A stretch of DNA of 64,000 bases. It comes from Bacillus sp. Cs-700. Lineage in GTDB: Bacteria > Bacillota > Bacilli > Bacillales > Guptibacillaceae. Each line of letters opens with the position of its first letter. The first letter of the stretch is position 1. Both the position numbers and the translations under genes were made by a program. Positions 17,655 to 27,094 of this stretch are shown piece by piece. The stretch is taken from assembly GCF_011082085.1 (NCBI RefSeq), contig NZ_CP041063.1, positions 1,302,001-1,366,000 on the forward strand. Reading direction: 5' to 3'. The notes beneath the pieces are model-generated. The model was not told where the DNA came from. It worked only from the letters and a program-made list of their open reading frames with translations, and made no database searches.

Positions 17655-17676
17655 TCCCCCTCTATGTGCGGGGGGA
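17655..17676 (-). terminator. GC-rich hairpin between comC and spoIIB
   Basis: TCCCCC and GGGGGGA pair around a 9-base loop. On the minus strand only three T residues follow directly, so this may be a weak terminator or a pause or processing structure after comC. Confidence 0.45.
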
Positions 17677-17738
17677 TAAAATGAACCAAACTTATGTTAG
17701 TTCGAGATCGAATAGTAAAGAGCCTGCTATTCATTTTT

Positions 17739-18494
17739 TCATATAAGAAAATCAAAATACCATTGTAAGAGTTGTTTACCATAAAAATACGTTATTAGTG
17801 CTGCCAACGCCACAGAAGGACCAAACGGAATATGCTGCTTCCTTTTTACTTTTCCAATCAATAACCCCATGATCCCAATAATCGTTCCAATTAAAGTAGA
17901 AAAGAAAAAGACGAGAAGTAATTCCTTATAACCAAAAACAACCCCTAGCACCGCAAACAATTTAATGTCACCGCCCCCTATTCCACCACGACTAATCACA
18001 GCGATCAATAGTAGCAATAAAAAGCCTCCTACCGCTCCTATCAAAGGGCTATACCATGGATCCATCGGAACAACAATTCGACCCAAACCAAAGTAAGCTG
18101 CAAAAAACAAAAGAATGCGATTAGGAATCAACATATAGGTCAGGTCTGAAACAAAAATAATAATGAGAAGCGAAATTAATCCATAGGTAATCATCAATTC
18201 TTTTGACCAACCTACCAAAATAGGTGCGGTTGTAAAAAGTAGTGCTGTAACGATTTCAACACATGCGTAAATAGGTGAAATACTTGAAGAGCATCCCCTA
18301 CATTTTCCTCGTTGAAATAAATAAGAAAAAACAGGTACAAGCTCATATGGTGAAAGCTCACGTTCACATGTTGGACATGATGAGCGAGGGATGACAATCG
18401 ATCGTTTGATCGGCACACGAAGACCAACAACATTAAAAAAGGAACCAAGCGCAAGGCCAATTAGAAATAAATAACTATGTAACAAAACCCCCAT
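17739..18494 (-). CDS. comC: Type IV prepilin peptidase ComC
   Basis: ComC cleaves and methylates the pseudopilins of the competence DNA-uptake machine. The 251-residue membrane protein has the N-terminal region GSFFNVVGLRVP and two CxxC pairs (SCPTCERE and KCRGCSSS). The aspartate of VSDLTYMLIPNR and the GGGDIKL motif of A24 proteases are also present. I chose the ATG at 18494, nine bases after GAAGG. Neighbouring spoIIB, folC and valS match the B. subtilis comC locus. Confidence 0.93.
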   Translation of the reverse strand: MGVLLHSYLFLIGLALGSFFNVVGLRVPIKRSIVIPRSSCPTCERELSPYELVPVFSYLFQRGKCRGCSSSISPIYACVEIVTALLFTTAPILVGWSKELMITYGLISLLIIIFVSDLTYMLIPNRILLFFAAYFGLGRIVVPMDPWYSPLIGAVGGFLLLLLIAVISRGGIGGGDIKLFAVLGVVFGYKELLLVFFFSTLIGTIIGIMGLLIGKVKRKQHIPFGPSVALAALITYFYGKQLLQWYFDFLI

Positions 18495-18692
18495 ATCTTT
18501 CATCCTTCATCATATTATTGTTAAAATGTAATGGTAGATTTAGACCCAACCTTCTAACATGAGGCGAACAACCTTTTTCAATTTTAAAACAGAAGAAGCT
18601 GTCATTATAACCACTGCTGCGCAAGAATCTATTGTATAGCCCGAACCAAAATCCTTTTCCTAATCCTCCGCTTTTGAAGAATGGGAATTTTC

Positions 18693-20402
18693 TTATCCAA
18701 CATAGCTTGCAACACGATTTCTACCCCGTTGTTTTGCACCAGTATACATGGCTCTATCAGCATTTCTTATCAAGGTTTGTGCATCTTCTCCCTGATCAGG
18801 CGCTGTTGCAACACCGATACTAGCCGTCACGTAAATAACCTGACGATCGCCGTTATCCAAATCACTAAAGATCTCAAATGGACGATCCGCTATGGCACAT
18901 CGTAAGTCTTCTGCAACTTGTAAACTCTCATTATGAAAATGATTTTCTAGCAAAACTACGAACTCTTCACCGCCAAATCGAGCAACGGTACCCTTATTCC
19001 CAACTTCTTCTTCAAGTCGATTAGCTACTCCACAAAGCACGTCATTTCCACTATGATGCCCAAATGTATCATTTACTTTTTTGAAGTGATCCAGGTCGAG
19101 CAATATAATTGAAAATGGAGTAGGGTTTTCATCAAAACGGTTGTATTTCTCGTCTAATACCTCGTTAAAAAATCGAAAATTGTACAAATTCGTTAAAGGA
19201 CATCTCTCACTTCGCCTTTTCGTCTCTTCATAATGCCTTGCATTATCAACAGCTACAGCTAAATAATTGGCTAGAATTTGCATCACGAGTATATGGTGTT
19301 TTTCATATGACCGAACGCGATCTGTTGCTAGTGTGATAATGCCAACGACCTTTTTATTGCGTTTCATCGGTACCGAAATAACAGCATTCGCTGTTTCGGG
19401 GAGAATTCCCTGAGAAAGATTTTTCCACTGCGCACGCTTCGTGTATAATCGGCTACGTCCACTACGCCAGACTCTTCTGCTAATCCCTTCTTCAAAAGAA
19501 TGATCTTTTGCGGTAGCTTGAATGCCTCTTTCCTTCTCAAAGCTTTTAATAATCCTTAATTTCTCTACCTGTTCTGCATCCATAATGTAAGCATAATCAA
19601 CCACAAACATATCCTTAACTTCATTTAAAAATAAGTCAAGAATTTCGTCTATATCAAGAGACTGAGTAATTTGCTGACCGATTTCACTCGTTTGTTGAAG
19701 TAGATCATTCACTTTTCGACTTGAGTAATACAACCTGAGCATAAGAGATGCCAACACAAATGGAACTCCAACAAAGAAAATGGCAATTGTTCCCAGGTAG
19801 GTATGTAACAAATAGAGAAGAAATCCAACCGGCAGTGTTACTCCAGTAGATATGGCTTCCCAAAGCATATCTTTGTCAAAAAACTTTGTATTAACCTCTT
19901 TATAAATATAAATACGTAAAAAATGAAGGAGAATTTGATTAACAATGATTAACGAAAGAATATAGCCGATAGAGGGAACAAGCTGTGTAATCGCATTTCC
20001 AGAGAATTCACCAGTGGATCCTCCAAGTAAATAAAAAAGTCCACCTGATACCAGGGAAACGATCATAAACATGAGCATATTAATTGGATAACGATGACTA
20101 TCTTTCTTTGTAACTCGCAAATTCAAAAGAAAGACAAGAATCGCTAACTGAGTTAGAATCGTTTCCACGAATAAGCCATATCTGAGAAATACAGCTAGTG
20201 AAATCCCTTGGATAAAAAAAAGGTCTGTTCCTTTTACGTTTATTGGCATCATTGCAACGACGGCAAGAAGCACAAACAGCGCAAGAACATCGGCCTTATT
20301 TCCAGTAAAATCAGGGGGAAAGAAATAGAACGTTGCAAAAATGAGTAGTGGCCAACACAAGAGCCATACAATCCAAACTTTACGTTTCATTATTGCAGTC
20401 AA
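18693..20402 (-). CDS. Membrane GAF-GGDEF diguanylate cyclase
   Basis: The 569-residue protein probably makes cyclic di-GMP from GTP. The N-terminal half (to about 225) is hydrophobic, with six to eight membrane segments of an undetermined sensor type. A GAF-like domain (about 245-395) and a GGDEF domain (about 405-569) follow. The GGDEF domain contains LDLDHFKKVNDTFGHHSGNDVL and the active-site loop RFGGEEF. The RxxD inhibitory site usually found just upstream of the loop is absent. The TTG at 20402 is nine bases after GGAGG and is a better start than the ATG four codons later. It sits between folC and comC, where B. subtilis has no such gene. Confidence 0.88.
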   Translation of the reverse strand: MTAIMKRKVWIVWLLCWPLLIFATFYFFPPDFTGNKADVLALFVLLAVVAMMPINVKGTDLFFIQGISLAVFLRYGLFVETILTQLAILVFLLNLRVTKKDSHRYPINMLMFMIVSLVSGGLFYLLGGSTGEFSGNAITQLVPSIGYILSLIIVNQILLHFLRIYIYKEVNTKFFDKDMLWEAISTGVTLPVGFLLYLLHTYLGTIAIFFVGVPFVLASLMLRLYYSSRKVNDLLQQTSEIGQQITQSLDIDEILDLFLNEVKDMFVVDYAYIMDAEQVEKLRIIKSFEKERGIQATAKDHSFEEGISRRVWRSGRSRLYTKRAQWKNLSQGILPETANAVISVPMKRNKKVVGIITLATDRVRSYEKHHILVMQILANYLAVAVDNARHYEETKRRSERCPLTNLYNFRFFNEVLDEKYNRFDENPTPFSIILLDLDHFKKVNDTFGHHSGNDVLCGVANRLEEEVGNKGTVARFGGEEFVVLLENHFHNESLQVAEDLRCAIADRPFEIFSDLDNGDRQVIYVTASIGVATAPDQGEDAQTLIRNADRAMYTGAKQRGRNRVASYVG

Positions 20403-20514
20403 TTGTTTCCCCCTCCTTCTTCTGTGGTAAAGAAGAATATTTTTCCATTTCAAAGTGGTTACGTTTCATTTTAGCAAAAAGTAGCGAAAAAGTCCTATTT
20501 TTTCGCATTAAATT

Positions 20515-21810
20515 CTAATTTTTTAGAAAACGACGTACTTCTGATACAAAATAGAGAGAGCCCGTAATTAGAATTAGCTCATTTTCACTTACTTGCTCAG
20601 TTGTTGTTTGAATTGCTTTTTTCCAGTTTTCTTCATACGTCTTGGCCGAAAAACTTGCACGTTGAAATAAACTCTCAGCTGAAATAGCTCTTGGAAAATC
20701 AAAGGTAGTAAACGTCATCTTTCGAATAAGCGGATAGAGCGGCTTTAACATTGACTCAATATCTTTATCTCCTAGCGCACTGAAAATGACGTGAATATCC
20801 TTATCTGGATAGTGCTGCTCTAACGTTCTTGCAAGACTTTCAACCCCTTCTGGATTATGTGCCCCGTCTACAATGATACTGGGATTGGAACGAATCTTCT
20901 CAAATCGTCCAGGCCACGCTGCTCTTTTAAGTCCGCGCTGAACCATGTCATGTTCGATGTGTAGACCATAAAAGACGCGCAAGTATTCGAGTCCCATTAG
21001 TGCTGCAGCTGCATTTTTCACCTGATGCTCACCTTTCATCTGAATGTGTAGATCAGCTAGTTTACGATAAGGAGATTGAAATGAGAAGTGTTCACCTTCA
21101 TCATCACTTCTCTTGTCACCAATAGAAAACTCTTCATTCAAACGATAAATTTTCGTCTTTTTCGCTTTAGTTGTTTCATGGAAGAGTGTGAGAACTTCTT
21201 CTTTTTCTGCAGTCGTAACAAGAGGTACACCTGACTTAATGATTCCCGCTTTTTCATACGCAATTTGTTTCAGGTCACTACCAAGGATATGGGTATGGTC
21301 ATACCCTATATTCGTAATGACACTAATAAGCGGATGGATGATATTTGTTGAATCGAGTCGCCCCCCTAGCCCAACTTCCATTAAAACCAGATCTGGGTAG
21401 GCTTTAGTTCCAAAGTACAAAAGCGCGATTACAGTAATAACTTCAAACTCGGTAGGTGAACCAAGGGGGGAAGCTGCAGCCATTTCAACAAGTGGCTGAA
21501 CGCGATTGCATAGCATAACTAAATCTTCTTCGTTAATAGGTTGTCCGTTAACCGCTATTCGTTCACTAAATGATTCGATATAAGGAGAAGTAAACGTCCC
21601 TACTTCATATCCAGCTTCCTCTAGCACTGTACGTAAGTAAGTAACTGTCGAACCTTTTCCGTTAGTCCCGCCAACATGCACCGTTTTTAACCGTCTTTCT
21701 GGATGGTCAAGCTGTTCAAGCATCCATTCCATCCGCTCTAAACCAGGTTTAATGCCGTGATTTAACAAACTATGAATCCAACTTACCGCTTCATCATACG
21801 ATTGAAACAT
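20515..21810 (-). CDS. folC: Folylpolyglutamate synthase / dihydrofolate synthase
   Basis: FolC adds glutamate to dihydropteroate and to folates. The 431-residue Mur-ligase-fold protein has the ATP loop VHVGGTNGKGSTVTYL (about 40-55), the folate loop region TSPYIESFSERI, GLGGRLDSTN and a C-terminal ligase domain with VDGAHNPEG. The length is typical. It follows valS by 52 bases on the same strand. Confidence 0.95.
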   Translation of the reverse strand: MFQSYDEAVSWIHSLLNHGIKPGLERMEWMLEQLDHPERRLKTVHVGGTNGKGSTVTYLRTVLEEAGYEVGTFTSPYIESFSERIAVNGQPINEEDLVMLCNRVQPLVEMAAASPLGSPTEFEVITVIALLYFGTKAYPDLVLMEVGLGGRLDSTNIIHPLISVITNIGYDHTHILGSDLKQIAYEKAGIIKSGVPLVTTAEKEEVLTLFHETTKAKKTKIYRLNEEFSIGDKRSDDEGEHFSFQSPYRKLADLHIQMKGEHQVKNAAAALMGLEYLRVFYGLHIEHDMVQRGLKRAAWPGRFEKIRSNPSIIVDGAHNPEGVESLARTLEQHYPDKDIHVIFSALGDKDIESMLKPLYPLIRKMTFTTFDFPRAISAESLFQRASFSAKTYEENWKKAIQTTTEQVSENELILITGSLYFVSEVRRFLKN

Positions 21811-21862
21811 TTCCTCTCCTCCTTAAAAGAAGACGAACCTCAAAAAGAGATCCGTCATTTGC

Positions 21863-24505
21863 TTATTTTTTAAGTTCGTTAATACGAGCTTCAACGTTGC
21901 TTCTTCTTTCGAGATAGTCTTTTTCTTTCGCTCGTTCTTCTTCAACAACTTTCTCGGGAGCCTTGCTAATAAAACGCTCATTTGAAAGCTTTTTCTGAAC
22001 ACGATCTACTTCAGAATCGAGCTTCTTCATTTCGCCTCTTAGACGCTCTATTTCTTCATCAATGTTAATTAAGCCTTCAAGCGGAAGAAATAGCTCTGCT
22101 CCAGACACGACTGCTGTCATTGATTTTTCAGGAGCCTGAAGATCCGAAGAAATGGTTAGCGTCTCTGGATTACAGAACCGCTCAATGTATTGACTGTTTT
22201 GCTCAAGTTGCTTTTGAGCTTCCCCTGACTTCGGTTTAATGCGAAGCTCAATTGGCTTGCTTGGTGCTACATTCATTTCAGCTCGAATGTTTCGAACTGA
22301 ACGAATAATCTCGGTTAGTAGCGCCATGTCGGCAGCTGCTTCTGGGAAATGAAGCTCTTCATTCTTCACTGGCCAGCTTGCAACTGTGATTGATTCTCCT
22401 TGATGAGGAAGGTGTTGCCAGATTTCTTCTGTAAGATAAGGCATAAATGGATGAAGTAGACGCATCGTTTGGTCAAGTACATAAGCAAGAACAGATCGTG
22501 TCGTTTTCTTTGCTGCTTCATCTTCTCCATATAGGGGAAGCTTCGCCATTTCAATATACCAATCACAGAAGTCATCCCAGATAAAGTTATAAAGGTAGCG
22601 GCCAACTTCACCAAATTCATAGTTATTAATCAGGCGCGTCACTTGTTCGATCGTATCGTTTAAGCGAGTGAGAATCCATTTATCAGCTGTTGATTTTTCA
22701 CCTGACAAGTCCAGCTCTTCATACGTCATGCCATCCATATTCATTAAGGCAAAACGAGAAGCGTTCCAAATCTTATTGGCAAAGTTCCAAGTTGACTCTA
22801 CTTTTTCCCAGTAGAAACGTAGATCCTGTCCTGGTGATGAACCAGTGGATAAGAAGAAGCGCAGCGAATCAGCACCGTACTTCTCGATAACATCCATCGG
22901 ATCAACACCGTTTCCGAGAGATTTACTCATTTTACGCCCTTCAGAGTCACGTACAAGTCCGTGAATCAATACATCGTTAAATGGACGCTGTTCCGTAAAT
23001 TCAATTCCCTGGAAGATCATACGCGCTACCCAGAAATAAATGATGTCATACCCTGTTACTAATACGTTCGTTGGGTAATAACGATTAAAATCTGCTGCTT
23101 CTTCATCTGGCCAGCCCATAGTAGAAAACGGCCAAAGCGCTGAGCTAAACCACGTATCAAGTACATCTTCATCTTGTTGCCAGTTTTCGATATCTGTCGG
23201 TGCTTCTAGTCCAACGTGAATCTCCCCAGTTTCTTTATGGTGCCATGCAGGAATGCGGTGTCCCCACCAAAGCTGCCTAGAAATACACCAGTCCCGAATA
23301 TTCTCAATCCAGTTTAAGTACGTTTTTTCGAAACGTTCTGGGACAAAGTTAACTTTGTCGTCTGATTTTTGAAGCGCAATTGCCTGCTCAGCAAGTGGGC
23401 CCATTTTAACGAACCACTGAGTGGAAAGATAAGGTTCTACTACAGCACCACTTCGTTCAGAGTGCCCTACGGAATGAACGTGCTCTTCAATGTTGAAAAG
23501 AATCCCTTTTTCCTGCAAATCTTTTACTAGCTTTTTACGACATTCGAAACGATCCATTCCTTGATAGATGCCTGCATTCTCATTCATTGAGCCATCCTCA
23601 TTCATAACAAGGATACGCTCAAGGTTATGACGATTACCAATTTCAAAGTCATTAGGGTCATGGGCTGGCGTGATTTTAACAGCTCCAGAGCCAAATTCTC
23701 TATCAACGTAGTCGTCTGCCACAATTTCAATCTCACGACCTACTAGTGGTAAGATCGCTTTCTTTCCAATAAGATGCTTGTAACGCTCATCTTTAGGATG
23801 AACCGCAATTCCAGAGTCACCAAGCATGGTTTCAGGACGCGTTGTTGCAATTTCGATATGCCCTGAACCATCAGCAAGAGGGTAGCGCATGTGATAAAAG
23901 TGTCCTGTCACTTCCTGATGAATAACTTCAATGTCCGAAAGGGCTGTTTTTGTTTGAGGGTCCCAGTTGATGATATATTCCCCACGATAAATCAAACCTT
24001 TTTCATAAAGCTTTACAAATACTTCTCGAACCGCATCAGAAAGCCCATTATCAAGTGTAAAACGCTCTCTTGAATAGTCTAAAGAAAGACCAAGCTTCGC
24101 CCACTGACTGCGGATAAAGTCTGCGTATTCTTCTTTCCATTCCCACGACTTCTCAAGAAACTTCTCTCGCCCAAGGTCATAGCGCGAAGTACCTTCCTCA
24201 CGGAGCTTCCCTTCAACTTTTGCCTGTGTCGCAATTCCAGCATGGTCCATTCCTGGAAGCCAGAGAACATCGTACCCCTGCATTCGCTTCACCCGTGAAA
24301 GAATATCTTGAAGCGTTGTATCCCATGCGTGCCCTAAATGAAGTTTTCCCGTAACGTTTGGAGGCGGAATTACAATTGTATAAGGATCTTTCGCTTTATC
24401 ACCTGTTGCTTCAAAAAATTTACCATTTACCCAGTACGGGTACCATTTTTGTTCGGTTGCCTTCGGATCGTATTTCGTCGGCATCGTTAGCTCTTTATTC
24501 ACCAT
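21863..24505 (-). CDS. valS: Valine--tRNA ligase
   Basis: ValS charges tRNA-Val. The 880-residue class I synthetase has the HIGH motif as HLGH (in [16 protein letters not shown]), the editing domain, [12 protein letters not shown], the KMSKS motif in [14 protein letters not shown], an anticodon-binding domain and a C-terminal coiled coil (about 805-880). I chose the ATG at 24505, nine bases after AAGGA. The upstream T-box leader with a GTC specifier supports both identity and regulation by uncharged tRNA-Val. Confidence 0.97.
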   Translation of the reverse strand: MVNKELTMPTKYDPKATEQKWYPYWVNGKFFEATGDKAKDPYTIVIPPPNVTGKLHLGHAWDTTLQDILSRVKRMQGYDVLWLPGMDHAGIATQAKVEGKLREEGTSRYDLGREKFLEKSWEWKEEYADFIRSQWAKLGLSLDYSRERFTLDNGLSDAVREVFVKLYEKGLIYRGEYIINWDPQTKTALSDIEVIHQEVTGHFYHMRYPLADGSGHIEIATTRPETMLGDSGIAVHPKDERYKHLIGKKAILPLVGREIEIVADDYVDREFGSGAVKITPAHDPNDFEIGNRHNLERILVMNEDGSMNENAGIYQGMDRFECRKKLVKDLQEKGILFNIEEHVHSVGHSERSGAVVEPYLSTQWFVKMGPLAEQAIALQKSDDKVNFVPERFEKTYLNWIENIRDWCISRQLWWGHRIPAWHHKETGEIHVGLEAPTDIENWQQDEDVLDTWFSSALWPFSTMGWPDEEAADFNRYYPTNVLVTGYDIIYFWVARMIFQGIEFTEQRPFNDVLIHGLVRDSEGRKMSKSLGNGVDPMDVIEKYGADSLRFFLSTGSSPGQDLRFYWEKVESTWNFANKIWNASRFALMNMDGMTYEELDLSGEKSTADKWILTRLNDTIEQVTRLINNYEFGEVGRYLYNFIWDDFCDWYIEMAKLPLYGEDEAAKKTTRSVLAYVLDQTMRLLHPFMPYLTEEIWQHLPHQGESITVASWPVKNEELHFPEAAADMALLTEIIRSVRNIRAEMNVAPSKPIELRIKPKSGEAQKQLEQNSQYIERFCNPETLTISSDLQAPEKSMTAVVSGAELFLPLEGLINIDEEIERLRGEMKKLDSEVDRVQKKLSNERFISKAPEKVVEEERAKEKDYLERRSNVEARINELKK

Positions 24506-24591
24506 TGCCACTCTTCCTTTCCATTCAATAAGTCTTAGGCCGTTAGCATCGGATTTTCCATCCCGTTTTCAACGAAGTGGTGTTTTTAAAC

Positions 24592-24852
24592 AACAAAAAA
24601 ACTTCCTCCATCCTTAGGAAAAGGACGAAAGAAGTTTCTTCGCGGTACCACCTTTATTTACAGCTAAATAAACGTTAGCTGTACGCTTCATTCGAATAAC
24701 GGGATTACCGGATTCTCCTACTACTATTTCAGAGAAACAGCTCAAGGGCGACTTCAAATGCTTCAATCCTGAGAAATCTTTCAGCGGATGATTTCTCTCT
24801 CTGAAGGGTTCACATTCTACTACTCCCTATCTTTGCCTGTCGACTATTTGTA
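24592..24852 (-). promoter_or_regulatory. Valine T-box leader of valS
   Basis: The roughly 260-base leader carries the T-box core AGGTGGTACCGCG on the minus strand (24654-24642). A terminator follows: AACTTCTTTCGTCC pairs with GGATGGAGGAAGTT, then seven T residues (about 24640-24595). Upstream is a long stem-I region. A GTC valine triplet at 24752-24750, in the 3' side of stem I, is the likely specifier codon. Uncharged tRNA-Val should stabilise the antiterminator. Confidence 0.92.
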
Positions 24853-24858
24853 TAAATA

Positions 24859-24887
24859 AGTTTACCGTGTAGATTCAAGATCGTCAA
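24859..24887 (-). promoter_or_regulatory. Sigma-A promoter of valS leader
   Basis: TTGACG (24887-24882) and TAAACT (24864-24859) are separated by 17 bases, placing the start at about 24852, just upstream of the T-box. Confidence 0.65.
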
Positions 24888-25001
24888 GATACTAAGCGCC
24901 CTTTTTCTTAGCTTAGCCAGTTCTCTCTCTTCTTAATCACCCCATCCGCTTTCGCACATAGACTATTTGTAACGACAGATGAAAACAAAGGGGAAAACAC
25001 T

Positions 25002-25202
25002 ATGAAAAAACGTTTTGGGGGAATGAATCGCTACCAGCTCCCGCCGGCTGTGTATAAATTCAGGGATATTTGCGCTCAATTTGTACCGCCGTTTATTGTA
25101 TTTCAAACGATTCGAACAATTCTTTTTCCAACTTCAGTCGATGTGCTTATCCTCATCATTCTTGTTGCATTAGAAGTGTGTTTTTATTTTGAATGGATCT
25201 AG
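25002..25202 (+). CDS. Small conserved-looking membrane protein (unknown)
   Basis: This is a 66-residue protein of unknown function with a basic N-terminus (MKKRFGGMNRYQLPP). The C-terminal half is one long or two short membrane segments (FVPPFIVFQTIRTILF and VDVLILIILVALEVCFYF). AAAGGGG lies eight bases before the ATG, which supports translation. It is the only plus-strand gene between nadR and 34.7 kb, divergent from valS. Its stop codon overlaps the stop codon of convergent ysxE (TAG on each strand at 25199-25202). I do not recognise a family. Confidence 0.65.
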   Translation: MKKRFGGMNRYQLPPAVYKFRDICAQFVPPFIVFQTIRTILFPTSVDVLILIILVALEVCFYFEWI

Positions 25203-26164
25203 AATGACTGCAGCACATTATGGATACCATTCATCACTTCTATTTTTTTCGTAAATAAGCGGACATGCTTAATATGTGGCCAACTTTGCCTGTTTTCATT
25301 AAAGAGGAGCGCACTATTAAAAACAGGCTCTGGAAAATACAAATAGCTTGCAAGAAGCTCTTTCTCTTCTTCAAATAATGAAAATTGCGTCTCATATCGA
25401 GTGATATGCGCTGTTGTAGTAGCAGGATTAAATTGAAATGGGTGAACAGAGGAACGAATAAAATAGGCCAAATCCCGTACAGGCGTATCGACAACAGACC
25501 TTTCAAAATTAATAAAGTACCCCTTTCCACCATTCATGACATAGTGGGAAGGTGAACATTTTCCATGACAAAAAACACTACGATATCGTTTCGCTTCAAC
25601 AACCTGTTCATACCAATTATCCAATCTTGTTTTGGCCAGATCACAGTACTTCATTAACTGATGAAAATGAGTAACAAAAGTTAATTCAAAAGGTGAGAGA
25701 TAGATTCGTTTTTCAATTGAGTTAACGTATTTCTCCATTTCAAACTGTCTGCTTTCTCTCATTAAGATCATCTTTTGATACGATTGTTTGATGACTTCTT
25801 CAGAGAATGCTTGATCTCTTGCTGTATATCCATGAAGTTCTGCAAGATTTATTATTAAGTTCTCCTCTTTTTGAGCTGCTTGCCCTTCACCACCGTCCAC
25901 CCATGGAGTCAAATAAGCTACACCTGTACCCGTGAAAACAAAGGAGTCGCCGTATTTTGTTCGAACGAGTGGCACAAAACTTTCAAAATGAAGCTGTTTA
26001 AATCGATCCTCAATGGATAAGATACGATCCATCTGTTCTTTACTTAGCTTTGTCTCCTTTAAGGCAAACGTTCCTCGATCCGTTTCAACCTTTGTTACTT
26101 TCCCCATTCTTACGACACGTTCTGGATATAAATCATATTGAAATAGAACTGCTGGATCACTCAC
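25199..26164 (-). CDS. ysxE: CotS-family spore protein YsxE (likely pseudokinase)
   Basis: This 321-residue protein resembles the CotS/YsxE branch of the aminoglycoside-phosphotransferase-like kinase fold found with the spore coat. A family-typical N-lobe (about 15-90, with RGTFALKETKL) is followed by a helical C-lobe. The catalytic loop normally reading HGDxxxxN is HGKCSPSHYV here, and the metal-binding IDFE/D motif is INFER. Phosphotransfer activity is therefore doubtful. It lies two genes downstream of spoVID and overlaps the preceding gene by eight bases. Confidence 0.85.
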   Translation of the reverse strand: MSDPAVLFQYDLYPERVVRMGKVTKVETDRGTFALKETKLSKEQMDRILSIEDRFKQLHFESFVPLVRTKYGDSFVFTGTGVAYLTPWVDGGEGQAAQKEENLIINLAELHGYTARDQAFSEEVIKQSYQKMILMRESRQFEMEKYVNSIEKRIYLSPFELTFVTHFHQLMKYCDLAKTRLDNWYEQVVEAKRYRSVFCHGKCSPSHYVMNGGKGYFINFERSVVDTPVRDLAYFIRSSVHPFQFNPATTTAHITRYETQFSLFEEEKELLASYLYFPEPVFNSALLFNENRQSWPHIKHVRLFTKKIEVMNGIHNVLQSF

Positions 26165-27032
26165 TAACCGAAACCCTCCCCTCCGAAATGGAGAGCTGTA
26201 CCGAACAGGTTATCTTTCTCATCGTTTCCCACTTTTCAACAAACTCCTCCATCACCTGATTCACGTTGACACCTTCATACTGAAGTGATTGAATGCACGA
26301 CCACCAGTCCCAAGGAGCGATAATCGTTTGAATAAGAAGGTTACTCGTTTCCCTGTCCACCTCAGCGAATAAAGCTTTAAAGCACTGTTTAAATTCGTCC
26401 TGACCTTTCTTTTCATACCACACATGCATCGCTTTAGGGAGTACTTCATACACGGGAAGAGGCCCTTCATCACTACTTTCAAAATAGTATTGGCCCATTA
26501 CTTCTTTTATAGAATGATTTGAAATTGGAATCGATAACTGTGAAATGCTTTTATTATGACTGAGGCGTTTTTTCACTTCTGGAATTAAACGAACAAGGAG
26601 TAAATATGGCTCTGGATATAGGGCCTTGATTGTACCTAACGTTTCTAAAGTCTCTCGGTAAGGAAATGTTGTAAATCCATCATAATTGTTCACATCTACA
26701 CTCACACCTATCAAAGAGGAAAGAAGATAACCTTCCATTTCAGGGAACTGTTCGAAGGCAAACTCCTCTTCAACAAAATCATGAACCGACAAATATCCTT
26801 GGTGTATCGGAATAAACGCCTCTTGATCAATCGTTCGAATCATACGATTACATAGAATGCCATATTTAGAAAAAAGACGGTCGCGGAAGTTGAGATGATA
26901 CTCAAGCAAATCCCGCTCCCGCCAATATGATAACTTCCGCTTACCTAAGTGTGTCATGATGACTTCGGGCTTTCGAACCCAACTCACTTCTTTAAATCCA
27001 TATTTCTCAGCTATGAACACTAATAAACCCAT
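26157..27032 (-). CDS. Diverged CotS-like protein in the spoVID cluster (unknown)
   Basis: This is a 291-residue soluble protein that I do not recognise as a named gene. Its layout suggests a strongly diverged relative of the CotS/YsxE kinase fold. An N-terminal stretch reads KRKLSYWRERDLLEYHLNF, a hinge-like patch reads GYLSVHDFVEEE, and the helical C-terminus contains APWDWWSCIQSL. No HGD catalytic loop or DFD metal motif is visible. It overlaps ysxE by eight bases and follows spoVID by 62 bases, so all three are probably one transcript expressed in the mother cell. The family link is by eye only. Confidence 0.6.
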   Translation of the reverse strand: MGLLVFIAEKYGFKEVSWVRKPEVIMTHLGKRKLSYWRERDLLEYHLNFRDRLFSKYGILCNRMIRTIDQEAFIPIHQGYLSVHDFVEEEFAFEQFPEMEGYLLSSLIGVSVDVNNYDGFTTFPYRETLETLGTIKALYPEPYLLLVRLIPEVKKRLSHNKSISQLSIPISNHSIKEVMGQYYFESSDEGPLPVYEVLPKAMHVWYEKKGQDEFKQCFKALFAEVDRETSNLLIQTIIAPWDWWSCIQSLQYEGVNVNQVMEEFVEKWETMRKITCSVQLSISEGRVSVSE

Positions 27033-27094
27033 CTTTATTACTCCTTTTCACACCACCAAAAACAATTGATTCGTTAGCTGTCAGGCAAGAAAAT

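Noticed and set aside
26157-26164. Overlap of the 291-codon gene and ysxE as a sign of a split gene or frameshift
   Set aside because: YsxE has its own full-length N-lobe and its length is near that of the family, so the two frames are separate genes.
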